Source: CAYLLN01 sp964384375 (GTDB lineage: Bacteria; Planctomycetota; Planctomycetia; Pirellulales; Pirellulaceae). Taken from it: a stretch of 64,000 bases of DNA. Made by a program: the position numbers and the translations under genes. The notes beneath the pieces are model-generated. The model saw only the letters and a list, made by a program, of their open reading frames with translations. It had not been told where the DNA came from and did no database searches. How positions within the stretch are numbered: the stretch's first letter is position 1; each line of letters opens with the position of its first letter. Below are positions 1 to 8,083 of this stretch, one piece after another. The stretch spans positions 62,001-126,000 of the forward strand of contig CAYLLN010000006.1 of NCBI GenBank assembly GCA_964384375.1. Reading direction: 5' to 3'.

Positions 1-711
1 AGCGACTATTCAGAGCGTCTGGCTCACGATGGATTTGTCGTCCTACCGAGCGTCTTGACGCCCGGTGAATGCAGGGAACTCGCCGAGGGGATCGGGTTGG
101 CGCTTTTCGCATGCGATGATGAGTCTGCAGCCTTAAAGACTGGAGGCGCGATTTATGGAGCAAGGAACCTGCTCGATCTGTTCCCGCCGGCAGTTGACGT
201 ATGGCGGAAGACGCCCTTAGTTCTGTTGCTGCGCGAGATACATGGCCCGCAATTTGGCCTCGTGCGAGGACTCTACTTCGACAAGCCGCCGAACGGATCG
301 TGGAGCCTGCCCTGGCATCGCGATTTGACGATCGCGGTGCAAGACAACTCGCTGCCGAGCCGTGCGTTTCGCAATCCGACGCGGAAAGCAGGCGTGCCGC
401 ACGTCGAAGCGACGGACGAAGTGTTGCGGCAGATGCTGACACTCCGGATTCACCTGGACGCCGCCACGCCGCAGAACGGTCCGCTGCAAGTGATTGCCGG
501 ATCACATACGAACCGCGAAGCGCCGGGCGAAGGACCGCCGGTCGTTGTCTTGGCCCAGGCGGGGGACGTGCTGGCGATGCGGCCGCTACTCTTGCACGCC
601 AGCGGCGAGTCGCTGCCGGGAACGACGCTGCACCGGCGGGTGATTCACCTAGAATTCGCTGCCCATGAGCAATTGCCGGATGGATACGCTTGGCAGCGGT
701 TTGTACGGTAA
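1..711 (+). CDS. Phytanoyl-CoA dioxygenase (PhyH) family protein, 5'-partial
   Basis: Open from the first base of the window, so the start lies upstream; a TTG at 55 is in frame but cuts into a typical PhyH beginning (DGFVVLPSVL). Visible residues number 236. The Fe(II)/2-oxoglutarate site is recognisable: H-x-D in WHRD at about residues 106-108, the distal histidine in LLLHASGES at about 199, and basic residues shortly after that could bind the 2-oxoglutarate carboxylate. PhyH proteins are cytosolic non-heme iron oxygenases that hydroxylate diverse small molecules; the substrate cannot be told from sequence. The next genes are on the other strand, so context does not help. Confidence 0.8.
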   Translation, partial: SDYSERLAHDGFVVLPSVLTPGECRELAEGIGLALFACDDESAALKTGGAIYGARNLLDLFPPAVDVWRKTPLVLLLREIHGPQFGLVRGLYFDKPPNGSWSLPWHRDLTIAVQDNSLPSRAFRNPTRKAGVPHVEATDEVLRQMLTLRIHLDAATPQNGPLQVIAGSHTNREAPGEGPPVVVLAQAGDVLAMRPLLLHASGESLPGTTLHRRVIHLEFAAHEQLPDGYAWQRFVR

Positions 712-731
712 GGAAGCGTCGGTCAGCAGAT

Positions 732-990
732 TCAACTCTTCAGGAACTGATCGTACTCACGATGGTGACCAATCCAAAACCAGACGAGCCCCTCTGTTCG
801 GTCGCGGGCGAGCGCACGACAGTGCAAACCGACTCGTACCGACAAAAAATTAGGCGACTTTCTTGAGGCGAAGTGACGGGTGGTTGGGATCGTGCTGCAG
901 AAGCGCGAAGTTCTTGTCTGCCAACTCCCGAACGGCGTCAGGTAGTTGCCGGTAGCAATACCAGAAGTCCGGAGTAGCGAAGTGCCTCAT
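732..990 (-). pseudogene. RelE/ParE-like toxin of a type II TA pair, broken by a one-base frameshift
   Basis: Starts at ATG 990 with a 4-base ATGA overlap with the stop of the upstream antitoxin. The first frame gives MRHFATPDFWYCYRQLPD and ends after 46 codons at LRLKKVA, with TAA at 850-852. In the next frame the protein carries straight on as SVRVGLHCRALARDR and then WFWIGHHREYDQFLKS, stopping at 732-734. Removing one T in the GCC-T-AAT stretch at about 851 restores about 85 residues, the usual size of this small RelE/ParE-like family. The toxin is therefore probably inactive, unless the extra base is a sequencing error. The reconstruction is read directly from the sequence; the family name is from recollection of similar proteins. 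Confidence 0.7.
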
Positions 991-1184
991 AGCGGCTTGG
1001 CGCGTCCCGCCTCAAAATGCTCGTCCGCACGATGGCCCGCATCATCGAGTTTTCCCGCGAGAATGTCGGCCTCAATGCGTCGATCCCATTCATCCGCCAG
1101 GTAGTTCTCAAACCAGCGGGCGAACGCCTCCAATTCGGCGCGTGGCAAGCCAGCCACGGCATCTTCAAGTTCACGGACACTCAT
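987..1184 (-). CDS. Antitoxin-like protein of a type II TA module
   Basis: A 65-residue acidic, helical protein starting MSVRELEDAVAGLPRAELE, with WFENYLADEWDRRIE in the middle and a C-terminal EAGRAKPL. Small proteins of this pattern are found upstream of RelE/ParE-like toxins and are taken to be the antitoxin. ATG 1184 is preferred over an ATG two codons upstream because GGAG lies about 7 bases before it. Its stop overlaps the start of the broken toxin by 4 bases, the usual translational coupling of TA pairs. With the toxin frameshifted, this would be an orphan antitoxin. Confidence 0.65.
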   Translation of the reverse strand: MSVRELEDAVAGLPRAELEAFARWFENYLADEWDRRIEADILAGKLDDAGHRADEHFEAGRAKPL

Positions 1185-1269
1185 TGGCAACTCCAGCGTT
1201 GACTTCCCGGCCGCTTCGGCAACGAAGCTTGCGATGCATTATACGCCGGGACGCAGGAACAGTACGGTT

Positions 1270-1974
1270 CTACCCACGATCGTGCCGCCGGACGACGTAC
1301 TTCGCCGCGGCACGCTGCGCGAGCTCGGCACGGCGGCTCGCTTTATAGCCGTGCTCGATCGCAAACCATTCGGCGAACCGCTCCCGGTCCTTGTAGCTCC
1401 GGTTGCGGCTATCGAGGATGTGCCCCAGCTCGTGGATCAGGACGTTGCTCAGGTAGAAGTCGCGCAGCGAGTCCTCCGTCCAGACGAGCTTCCAGCGGCG
1501 CCCGGCTTGTTCCCAGCGGGCACCGAACATCGACGCTTCGATCCGCTGAGCGGGCTTTGGCGGCTGGACGAACGATTCGACGAGCGACTCCTCGATCGGG
1601 TAGAGATAGATGGTGCTTCCCCACTGCATGCCGTAGCAGGGGGAGCGGCGCTTCTTCCGCGTCATCGTCGCGAGTTCGACCACCTGCAGATCGCGGAGCA
1701 TCCACTCCGGAAGCTGGCCGAGGCGGCGACGAACGTCGTCCTCGGTCACCACATGCCGAAAGCCGCGGCCGGGGTTGCGGACGATGACACGATAATCGCC
1801 GGTCCAGTCTTCCTCGGGCTCGTACCACGTTTCCGGTGGCAGATACGGGCCGCGAAGCATCGAGCCGCTTATGCGAGCTCGTTTCCCCATCGTCACCCAT
1901 CGACGCGACGCGCGAGCGGCAGCCAGATTGGCCGGCTCGGGGCGCTTCAGCGCGAGGTCGTGACGACGAGTCAT
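1270..1974 (-). CDS. Uncharacterised HExxH zinc-metalloprotease-like protein
   Basis: A 234-residue protein with no signal peptide or membrane segment. Near the C-terminus (about residues 181-185) it has HELGH within LIHELGHILDSRN, followed by RFAEWFAIEHGYK, where the glutamate could be the third zinc ligand of a gluzincin-like site. The N-terminal half is rich in basic and aromatic residues and matches nothing I recognise. ATG 1974 was chosen; an in-frame TTG at 2025 would add 17 residues. It stands alone between the TA pair and a kinase gene. The metal site is seen; protease activity is inference, since HExxH proteins with other roles exist. Confidence 0.6.
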   Translation of the reverse strand: MTRRHDLALKRPEPANLAAARASRRWVTMGKRARISGSMLRGPYLPPETWYEPEEDWTGDYRVIVRNPGRGFRHVVTEDDVRRRLGQLPEWMLRDLQVVELATMTRKKRRSPCYGMQWGSTIYLYPIEESLVESFVQPPKPAQRIEASMFGARWEQAGRRWKLVWTEDSLRDFYLSNVLIHELGHILDSRNRSYKDRERFAEWFAIEHGYKASRRAELAQRAAAKYVVRRHDRG

Positions 1975-2173
1975 GGTTCGCAGGAGGTCGGTGGTAAGCT
2001 GGGTAAGGCGGCCCTCGCCAGCCAACCCTATCCTACGAACGGGCCGATCTGGAATTCAAGCTGTACACGCAAGTAGCTTAGCAGCAATGACTTGCGTCAG
2101 TTTTTCCCACTGGACGCGAAGGGGCGGTGGGGGGATTTTGAGCGCCAGTCGGGGCGAATTGTCGCGGCGCGTC

Positions 2174-4027
2174 TCAGCCAATTTCGGGCGGAAGAGGCAT
2201 TTCCCGCAGGCTCGTATCCTGTCCACCGGGCTGATCCTTCGAGCGAGGTGTCTGATTGCCATCAGTACCACCACCCATCATCAAAATGCCGACGAGTAGT
2301 GCGGCGAGGAGCACGATCACCGCGATACTGCCACCGATCATCACTGCCGGTGAAAGAGCCGAGTGCTTCTTCGCAGAACCGGTTACGCTGAGCGAACCCG
2401 ACGGTGCCGGAGTTGAATTGACCGGAATCGCGGGGACCATTCCCTTCGCAGGAGGTCGAGCGACCTTCTGCGGTCCTGACTTGCCGACGACTGGCATCGC
2501 TCCCGACTTGGCAACGGCGGGGATCGCGCCGGACTTGGTCACGGCCGGCATCGCGCCCGATTTGGTGACAATCGGGAACTGACCCGATTTGCTGCTTGGT
2601 TCCTTACTTGCACCGCTGACGTTGATCACGATGTTCGGACCGGAAGCAGACTTATCCGAACCGCTAGCAGATTCCAGCGGCTTGGCGACTTTGAGCGCCT
2701 TAGCATTGGCTTTGCTACTGTCGCCGGGCTTACCTCCGCCGGTCGATTTTCCCGCCGACGAGTCGAGCCCCTTCTTCGTCTCGGCCCGCTTCTTGTCATA
2801 GACGGTGTCGTCCCCGCGGTTAGGCAACAAAGGCTTCTTGGGATCAGCCACTTTGCGGCGAGGATCAGAATCTCCCGTCGATCGCTTGCCGCCGCCGGCC
2901 GAGGACGGCGCGCCACGGCCGCCTACCGTCGCCCCAGACGTCAAGAGCGACGCCTTGTAAGCCGCGTCGCTGCCGCCGGGCTCGTACTTGTACCCGTGAT
3001 TGACCAGCCAGCCGATGAGAGCGTCGGCCACTTCGCGCATGCTGGCGTAACGCTTCTCCGGCCGCTTCTGCATCATCTTCACGCAGATGTCGGCCAGATC
3101 GCGAGGACACTCCGGCCGCTCCTTGCGAATGTCCTCCGGCATCTGCGTTTGATGCTTCGCAATTCGCTGCGCGAGCGAGCCGTCTGGGAACGGCGGATGG
3201 CCACTGAGCAGGAAATAGAGCGAACACCCGAGGCCGTAAATATCAACGCGATAGTCGACTTTATGGCTGTTGACCGCTTGTTCGGGGGCGAGATAGTCGG
3301 CCGTGCCGAGGACGTTCTCGTTGTGGGCGACGGTCAGCGAGGCTTCTTCGCTGTCGGAAAAGAGGGCCAAGCCGAGGTCGAGGATTTTCACGACCCCCTT
3401 GGGATCGACGAGCAGGTTCGCCGGCTTGACGTCGCGATGGATCAGGTTCGCGGCATGAGCGTGCAACAGCCCTTCGGCCGACTGGGCGATGTAGTTGCAG
3501 GCCAGTTCCAGCGGCAGCGGTCCCTCTTGCTTGACGATCGTGTTGAGATCCTTCCCTTCGATATACTCCATCACGATGTAGTGCGTGTCGCCGTCGTTAT
3601 CGAGGTCGTACGCCCGCACAATGTTCGGATGGTCGAGGGTCGCCGTCGCCTGCGCCTCGCGGTGGAAACGATCGAGGTAGCTCGAATCGTTCACCTTTTC
3701 TTTGGGGAGCACTTTGATCGCCCGCTGCCGATGCATGAGCGTGTGCTCGGCCAGATAGACGCTGCTCATGCCGCCGCTGCCGATGTGCCGCAGCAGTTTG
3801 TACTTGCCCAGGAAGTATCCGCGGGTCTTGCCCAGACGCAGCTTATCGGTCTGCCAGTTCGTCAGAAGGCCGGCGTCGATGAGTCGGGCCGAGACGACGT
3901 CGGTTTCGGGCAACTTGCCGCCGTGCTGCTCACGCAGCGCGTCAAGCTCTTTCTGGAGCGCGGACGCATCGACGAGCGAACTGCGCTCGACGTAATCGAG
4001 AAAACTGTCAACGGCAAGTTCAGCCAT
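2174..4027 (-). CDS. Membrane-anchored Ser/Thr protein kinase (PknB-like)
   Basis: 617 residues. An N-terminal helical segment (about 1-70, ending GLLTNWQ) of the kind that precedes planctomycete kinases is followed by a complete kinase domain: glycine loop GSGGMSSVYL at about 83-92, AIK lysine near 105, HRDVKPANLL at about 197, DLG in place of DFG near 217, and APEQ. A long low-complexity linker rich in K, S, P and G follows, with a 9-residue repeat (xKSGAxPxV), then one transmembrane helix (about 586-610) and a short tail. The kinase is therefore probably cytoplasmic and anchored from its C-terminus. ATG 4027 is used because the residues upstream do not look like protein. All catalytic residues are present, so it should be active. 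Confidence 0.9.
   Translation of the reverse strand: MAELAVDSFLDYVERSSLVDASALQKELDALREQHGGKLPETDVVSARLIDAGLLTNWQTDKLRLGKTRGYFLGKYKLLRHIGSGGMSSVYLAEHTLMHRQRAIKVLPKEKVNDSSYLDRFHREAQATATLDHPNIVRAYDLDNDGDTHYIVMEYIEGKDLNTIVKQEGPLPLELACNYIAQSAEGLLHAHAANLIHRDVKPANLLVDPKGVVKILDLGLALFSDSEEASLTVAHNENVLGTADYLAPEQAVNSHKVDYRVDIYGLGCSLYFLLSGHPPFPDGSLAQRIAKHQTQMPEDIRKERPECPRDLADICVKMMQKRPEKRYASMREVADALIGWLVNHGYKYEPGGSDAAYKASLLTSGATVGGRGAPSSAGGGKRSTGDSDPRRKVADPKKPLLPNRGDDTVYDKKRAETKKGLDSSAGKSTGGGKPGDSSKANAKALKVAKPLESASGSDKSASGPNIVINVSGASKEPSSKSGQFPIVTKSGAMPAVTKSGAIPAVAKSGAMPVVGKSGPQKVARPPAKGMVPAIPVNSTPAPSGSLSVTGSAKKHSALSPAVMIGGSIAVIVLLAALLVGILMMGGGTDGNQTPRSKDQPGGQDTSLREMPLPPEIG
2475..2591 (-). repeat. 27-bp tandem repeats coding for a 9-residue linker repeat in the kinase
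   Basis: Four 27-base units (2475-2501, 2502-2528, 2529-2555, 2556-2582) plus a 9-base partial copy encode repeats of the form T/A-K-S-G-A-M/I-P-A/V-V in the linker between kinase domain and membrane helix. The copies have diverged at several third positions, so the array is not recent. It probably serves as a flexible spacer, and the Ser/Thr residues could be autophosphorylated. Confidence 0.75.
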
Positions 4028-4427
4028 ATCCCGAGAAAACGCGCCGCCACACCAGCATGTCGATCGGCCGCCAAGCCGCACGAGATACTGGGGCGAGTTT
4101 CCTTACTCCTCCGGTATCGGCCGAGGGCACACTCAACTTTCAGCGATCGCTAGTCACCGTCACCTGCGGAAAAGTGGCTCGTCGGCGCTGGAAGGTATGC
4201 AGCGCCGACAAGTCAGGCGGCGGAAATATCTGGCAATCCTCAACCAAAGGTTCCTGCCGAAAAAAGGTTACACCTCGGCCTCTAGCGAGTAAAGCAGATA
4301 ACGTCTAATTTTACCACCCTTTCCTGCAAATCAAGCGCCAGATTCTCCGCATTTCAATTGCCTTGCGGTGCTTTCCTGCGGAGAATTCCCTACGGCAATT
4401 TCGCGGGCTTCATCCTCCTCTCCCTTC
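4028..4427. other. Divergent intergenic region, kinase / glutaredoxin
   Basis: About 400 bases between two divergent genes, with no supported coding sequence. It must contain both promoters; an AT-richer stretch at about 4290-4330 is a plausible place but no clean -35/-10 pair was picked. A 10-bp inverted repeat (ATTCTCCGCA at 4342-4351, TGCGGAGAAT at 4377-4386) sits 40-85 bases before the glutaredoxin start and could form a hairpin in its leader. Confidence 0.4.
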
Positions 4428-4658
4428 ATGCCCCACTCGGTCGCGCTTTATACCCGCTCCGGTTGTCATTTGTGCGACGATGCGCACGCGCTGCTCGTGC
4501 GCCACGGTTTGCGTCCCGAGATTGTCGATATTGATGCCGATCCTGCTCTGCGGGAACGATTCAATACGTGCGTCCCCGTCGTCGTGATCGACGGCAAAGA
4601 GCGATTCCGCGGGCGCGTAAACGAAGTGCTCTTGCGGCGGATTCTCGCGGAAAAATGA
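4428..4658 (+). CDS. Glutaredoxin-like thiol-disulfide protein (DUF836 type)
   Basis: A 76-residue thioredoxin-fold protein. The N-terminus ALYTRSGCHLCDDAH gives a C-x-x-C site at residues 13 and 16, and VPVVVIDG is the cis-proline region of glutaredoxins. ATG 4428 puts the active site at the usual distance from the N-terminus. The stop overlaps the next start as ATGA, so the two are probably co-translated. Members of this short family are cytosolic redox proteins of poorly known partner specificity. Confidence 0.8.
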   Translation: MPHSVALYTRSGCHLCDDAHALLVRHGLRPEIVDIDADPALRERFNTCVPVVVIDGKERFRGRVNEVLLRRILAEK

Positions 4659-5371
4659 GTCCACCTTCTGACAATGTGGCCACCATGCTGGGCCTTTTCG
4701 CCCAGCATTGGCAGCCTGGCAGGGTAAAGCCTCGCCTGGCGATGACGCTGGGCGAGTCGCATGCGGCCATGCTGCATGGGCTCTTCGTGTTCGCCCTCGT
4801 CGAGCGTTTCGGCGGTGCTGCTGATCGGCGGCAGATTGCCTATGCGCCGACGGAGTGTGAGCGAGCGTTCGGCTGCGTCGCCAAAGGTCACTGGAATCTC
4901 GTTCCGCAAGGCGAGGGGAGCAGCGGTGAGCGACTGGAGCGGTTTCTCCGGCAAGGACTCGCACAAGCGGACCGCGTCGTGCTCCTTGGCACAGATAGCC
5001 CCGATGTGCCGCGAGAATACGTCGATGAAGCGTTCGATGCCTTACGACAACACGACGTTGTCCTCGGTCCATCAGCCGGCGGCGGATGTTACCTCATCGG
5101 CGTAACCCGCCGCGTCCCGTCGATCTTTGACGAAGTCGCCTGGGGCACGTCCGACTCGTGGCAGCAAGCAACTGGCCTGCTGCAAACGCTCGGCATCCCC
5201 TGGCACGAGCTGCCTGGGTGGTATGATGCTCTGGATGAGGCCGACCTGCGAGCGCTGGCTGGGCGACTGCACTCGGCCGCCGACCTGGAGCCGCGATTGG
5301 CGCAATTGCGGCGCGAGATCAACACGCTGCTGGGGCCGGACCTGCGCCGGCCAACGAAGGCGCATTTCTGA
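4655..5371 (+). CDS. DUF2064 / TIGR04282-type glycosyltransferase-fold protein
   Basis: 238 residues. PGRVKPRLA at 21-29 corresponds to the nucleotide-binding PG-x-x-K-T-R-L signature of this family, LLGTDSPD matches the metal-binding motif and VLGPSAGGGCYLIG the later GP-x-x-D-GG-Y-x-L motif, with A-G-G in place of the more usual D-G-G. The family has a nucleotidyl/glycosyltransferase A fold and is annotated as arsenosugar biosynthesis glycosyltransferase, but no arsenic genes are visible here, so that role should not be assumed. The start overlaps the glutaredoxin stop by 4 bases. Confidence 0.75.
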   Translation: MSPPSDNVATMLGLFAQHWQPGRVKPRLAMTLGESHAAMLHGLFVFALVERFGGAADRRQIAYAPTECERAFGCVAKGHWNLVPQGEGSSGERLERFLRQGLAQADRVVLLGTDSPDVPREYVDEAFDALRQHDVVLGPSAGGGCYLIGVTRRVPSIFDEVAWGTSDSWQQATGLLQTLGIPWHELPGWYDALDEADLRALAGRLHSAADLEPRLAQLRREINTLLGPDLRRPTKAHF

Positions 5372-5439
5372 AAGCACCTGATATTGAGAGTGGCTGTGGC
5401 TGGCGACAGCCAACCTCGGCATGATGATTGTGGAGTGGG

Positions 5440-6507
5440 ATGCACGACGTTCTGATCATTGGGGGCGGCGTTATCGGCCTGTCGCTGGCCTGGGATCTCG
5501 CCCGTCATGGACAAAGTGTCCAGGTGATCGATCGGCAGGAGCCGGGTCGCGAAGCAAGCTGGGCCGGAGCGGGAATCTTGCCTGCTGCGAGCCGAGCTAC
5601 GGCGCTGCATCCCTACGATCAGCTTTGCGGCCTGGCCAGCGAACTGCATCCGCGATGGGCTGAGGAGCTTCGATCGCTCACCGGCATCGACACCGGCTAT
5701 CGCCGCTGTGGCGGGATCTACCTGGCTCGCACACCGGGTGAAGCAGCAGCGCTGGCTGCCTGGGCCCAGGATCAGCGGCAGCTTGGCATCGAGGTCGAAC
5801 GATTGTCTGCCCAGACCTTCGGGCGATTCGCCTACTTCTTGCCCCAAGAATCCCAGCTTCGCAATCCGCGACACTTGCAGGCCCTTCTTGCCGCGTGCCA
5901 GCTCGCTGGCGTCGAAATCACGACCCACGTCGAGGCCAGTGAAATCGTCCTCGATAGCGGGCGCATCGCCGCCGTGGAAACCAATCACGGCCCACTCCGC
6001 GCGAGGCAGTTCTGCTTCACGACCGGTGCCTGGACGGGGCAACTACTCGCCCGGCTGGGAATGCCCATTCATGTTTTGCCGATGCGTGGGCAGATGCTCC
6101 TCTTTCGCTGCGAGAAGTCGCCAATTCGAGCGATCGTTAACGAAGGTTCCCGCTACATCGTTCCTCGTGACGACGGCCGCATCCTGGTCGGTTCGACGGA
6201 GGAAGAAGCGGGTTTTGACAAGCGGACGACGGAAGAGGGACTGGCCGACCTGGCAACATTTGCCCGCGAAATCGTCCCGCAACTTGCTGATGTGCCGATC
6301 GAACGCTCCTGGGCCGGCCTCCGACCGGCTTCTCTCGACGGCTTGCCCTATCTTGGTCTGCTGCCCGGCCTAGCCAACGCCTTCGTCGCTGCCGGCCACT
6401 TCCGCAGCGGACTCTATCTCTCGCCATCGACGGCAGTGGTGATGAGCGAGCTGATGCGCGACCAGCCGACAGAAATCGACCTCGGGCCATTTCGCGTCAG
6501 CCGCTGA
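5440..6507 (+). CDS. thiO: Glycine oxidase ThiO-like FAD-dependent oxidase
   Basis: 355 residues. The N-terminus VLIIGGGVIGLSLAWDLA is the dinucleotide-binding motif of DAO-type flavoproteins; EASWAGAGIL and the C-terminal RPASLDGLPYLG and GHFRSGLYLSP are typical of glycine oxidase. ThiO oxidises glycine to the imine used in thiazole synthesis for thiamin. ATG 5440 is preceded by GGAG-like bases and puts the Rossmann motif at the very N-terminus. No other thi gene is nearby, so a different amino-acid oxidase of the DAO family is possible. The gene converges on the sulfotransferase with a 5-base gap. Confidence 0.8.
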   Translation: MHDVLIIGGGVIGLSLAWDLARHGQSVQVIDRQEPGREASWAGAGILPAASRATALHPYDQLCGLASELHPRWAEELRSLTGIDTGYRRCGGIYLARTPGEAAALAAWAQDQRQLGIEVERLSAQTFGRFAYFLPQESQLRNPRHLQALLAACQLAGVEITTHVEASEIVLDSGRIAAVETNHGPLRARQFCFTTGAWTGQLLARLGMPIHVLPMRGQMLLFRCEKSPIRAIVNEGSRYIVPRDDGRILVGSTEEEAGFDKRTTEEGLADLATFAREIVPQLADVPIERSWAGLRPASLDGLPYLGLLPGLANAFVAAGHFRSGLYLSPSTAVVMSELMRDQPTEIDLGPFRVSR

Positions 6508-6512
6508 AGCCC

Positions 6513-7634
6513 CTAGTGCCCAACCAATCCACGGTTCCGCTGCTCGGCCAAATCCGGATACAGTTTCTCAGTCTCCAACCCGCGCGAGAGGCATTCCCCC
6601 TCGCACCATGCCAGAACTCGGGCGGCGATTTCCGGCGGCACGCTTTGCGAGCGGTCCTTCCCCCCGTGGCGAAAGAACGCTTGCTCCGACTGCAAGAGAT
6701 GCGGCGGATGCATCTCGAACACGTCCGTGTGATGCCGCATGTATTTGAGCCGGCATTTGGCGACGATCGCGGTCGCTTCCTCGGGCGAAAGCGGTCGCAG
6801 GCCCAAGAACGCGGCAATTCGTTCGGCCTGAGCAGCCAAATCGCACGCGAGATCCTCGTAGCGGACGATGAGGACGTTGTCGTACTGGGCAGCTCGCTTC
6901 TGCCAGCCGCCCACGTGGGTGACCCAGGTCCCCCACCACATGAGGTCTTCCGACGTGAACCAGCGGGCGCATTCGTCCCAATCGGGAGCAAACCCCTGCA
7001 GGTTGCCGCGGACGAAATCGACGCAGCTTGCAAAGCAGGCCAGCGGATGTCGGGCGACATAGATGTACTTCGCCCGCCGGTCGAACGGACAGAGTTCCGC
7101 CGGCAGATGCGTTTTGATGATGCGCGAGGGTCGCTCGGTTCCGACGAGCGGCGCGCCGGCCACATCCACCGTGCGGAGCGATTCGATCCAGGGCGAAATC
7201 GCGTTCAGAGCCGTCCCTTCGCCTGGCAGGTCGCCGCAACCGCGCGTGAGCACTTGATACACGAGATGCTGCATCCAGGTCGTGCCGCTCCGCATTTGTG
7301 TGACGACGAAGACGTCTTCTACGCGCGGCTCGTAGTCGGCGGCGCGGCGGAAGCTTTCGGCACTGCACGCGCCAGCCGGCCCCGCAAAACCTGCATGGCG
7401 GATGCAACGCTCGCTGAACTTCGTCCGCAGCGTGCGCCCCAGCAAGAGCAGGATCGGTGTCAGCCAGAGAGCATGCTGCCTTAGCCGGCGACGAAATCCC
7501 TGTCGCCAAGACAGCGGCCGGGCATAATAGCGAGTTCCCTGCGTCTGGCTCTCACTCCACGTGAGGACGGCTGCCAGGTGAATCACCTGCCAGAAGGCCA
7601 CGAGCGTGATGAGGATGGCGACCGACCAGAGCAT
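6513..7634 (-). CDS. Membrane-anchored sulfotransferase
   Basis: 373 residues. A single N-terminal hydrophobic segment (about 2-26) is followed by a basic stretch, suggesting a signal anchor. The PAPS 5'-phosphosulfate loop appears as RSGTTWMQHLVYQ at about 115-127, and YVARHPLACFASCVDF fits the 3'-phosphate region with its conserved arginine and serine. IIKTHLPAELCPFD carries the conserved K-x-H-L core. The acceptor could be a glycan, lipid or small molecule. ATG 7634 is preferred over TTG 7640. It is divergent from the sulfatase-like gene; opposite chemistry on one substrate is an attractive but unproved link. Confidence 0.85.
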   Translation of the reverse strand: MLWSVAILITLVAFWQVIHLAAVLTWSESQTQGTRYYARPLSWRQGFRRRLRQHALWLTPILLLLGRTLRTKFSERCIRHAGFAGPAGACSAESFRRAADYEPRVEDVFVVTQMRSGTTWMQHLVYQVLTRGCGDLPGEGTALNAISPWIESLRTVDVAGAPLVGTERPSRIIKTHLPAELCPFDRRAKYIYVARHPLACFASCVDFVRGNLQGFAPDWDECARWFTSEDLMWWGTWVTHVGGWQKRAAQYDNVLIVRYEDLACDLAAQAERIAAFLGLRPLSPEEATAIVAKCRLKYMRHHTDVFEMHPPHLLQSEQAFFRHGGKDRSQSVPPEIAARVLAWCEGECLSRGLETEKLYPDLAEQRNRGLVGH

Positions 7635-7751
7635 GAGCAAATCCGGTGTAGGAGTTCCCCGCCCAAGCGTACTTCACCCGCACACTTACGGTTGGCAGAC
7701 GCTCCCGCGCGGCTTGCTCGTCACCGCTGTCCGGTCGAAGCCTAGCGGCTT

Positions 7752-7765
7752 GGCGCGATCGCGCC
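7752..7765. promoter_or_regulatory. 14-bp perfect palindrome between divergent genes
   Basis: GGCGCGATCGCGCC lies between the sulfotransferase (minus) and the small membrane protein/sulfatase-like pair (plus). Its position would suit an operator, but the core GCGATCGC is also a common sequence in some genomes, so this is a weak call. Confidence 0.25.
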
Positions 7766-7891
7766 GATTGTGCTGCCGGAATCAACAGATCGGCGGCATC
7801 CACCGGGTGGTCAGTACGCCGGCGGGCACGCGCGCGACCTAAACTTGCCGTGAAGAAGGTGCCCGAACATCCTCGTGTGCGGACGATCGCC

Positions 7892-8068
7892 ATGCCGCTC
7901 CTACTTGCCTACATCGGCCCCGAAACCATCCTGCCGCTCGGCTCCATCCTGGCCGCCATTGGGGGCGTCGCGCTGATGTTTTGGGGATACGTCCGCGGAG
8001 CGGCCGCGTGGTGCATGTCGCGCGTCCGGCGGACCGGTTCAAGCTCGACTTTGCCTACGAACCGCTAA
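7892..8068 (+). CDS. Small single-span membrane protein
   Basis: 58 residues beginning MPLLLAYIGPETILPLGS, with one transmembrane helix (about 14-33, ending FWGYV) and a short basic, polar tail. I do not recognise a function. ATG 7892 is used; an ATG at 7850 would add a hydrophilic stretch that breaks the pattern. It lies 15 bases before the sulfatase-like gene and is probably cotranscribed with it. Confidence 0.5.
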   Translation: MPLLLAYIGPETILPLGSILAAIGGVALMFWGYVRGAAAWCMSRVRRTGSSSTLPTNR

Positions 8069-8083
8069 CGGTTGGAGCGAGAG

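Noticed and set aside
665..853. 62-residue plus-strand open frame
   Set aside because: It is antisense to the frameshifted toxin, whose reconstructed protein explains the region.
1234..2076. 280-residue plus-strand open frame
   Set aside because: It lies antisense to the HExxH protein, which has a recognisable motif; the plus-strand translation has no domain or good start.
2475..2591. 27-bp repeats as a CRISPR-like array
   Set aside because: Repeats are contiguous without spacers and lie in frame inside the kinase gene.
2996..4153. 385-residue plus-strand open frame opposite the kinase
   Set aside because: Shadow of the GC-rich kinase gene; all kinase motifs are on the minus strand.
4655..5371. 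Arsenosugar biosynthesis role for the DUF2064 protein
   Set aside because: The family name suggests it, but no arsenic methylation or arsenosugar gene is nearby.
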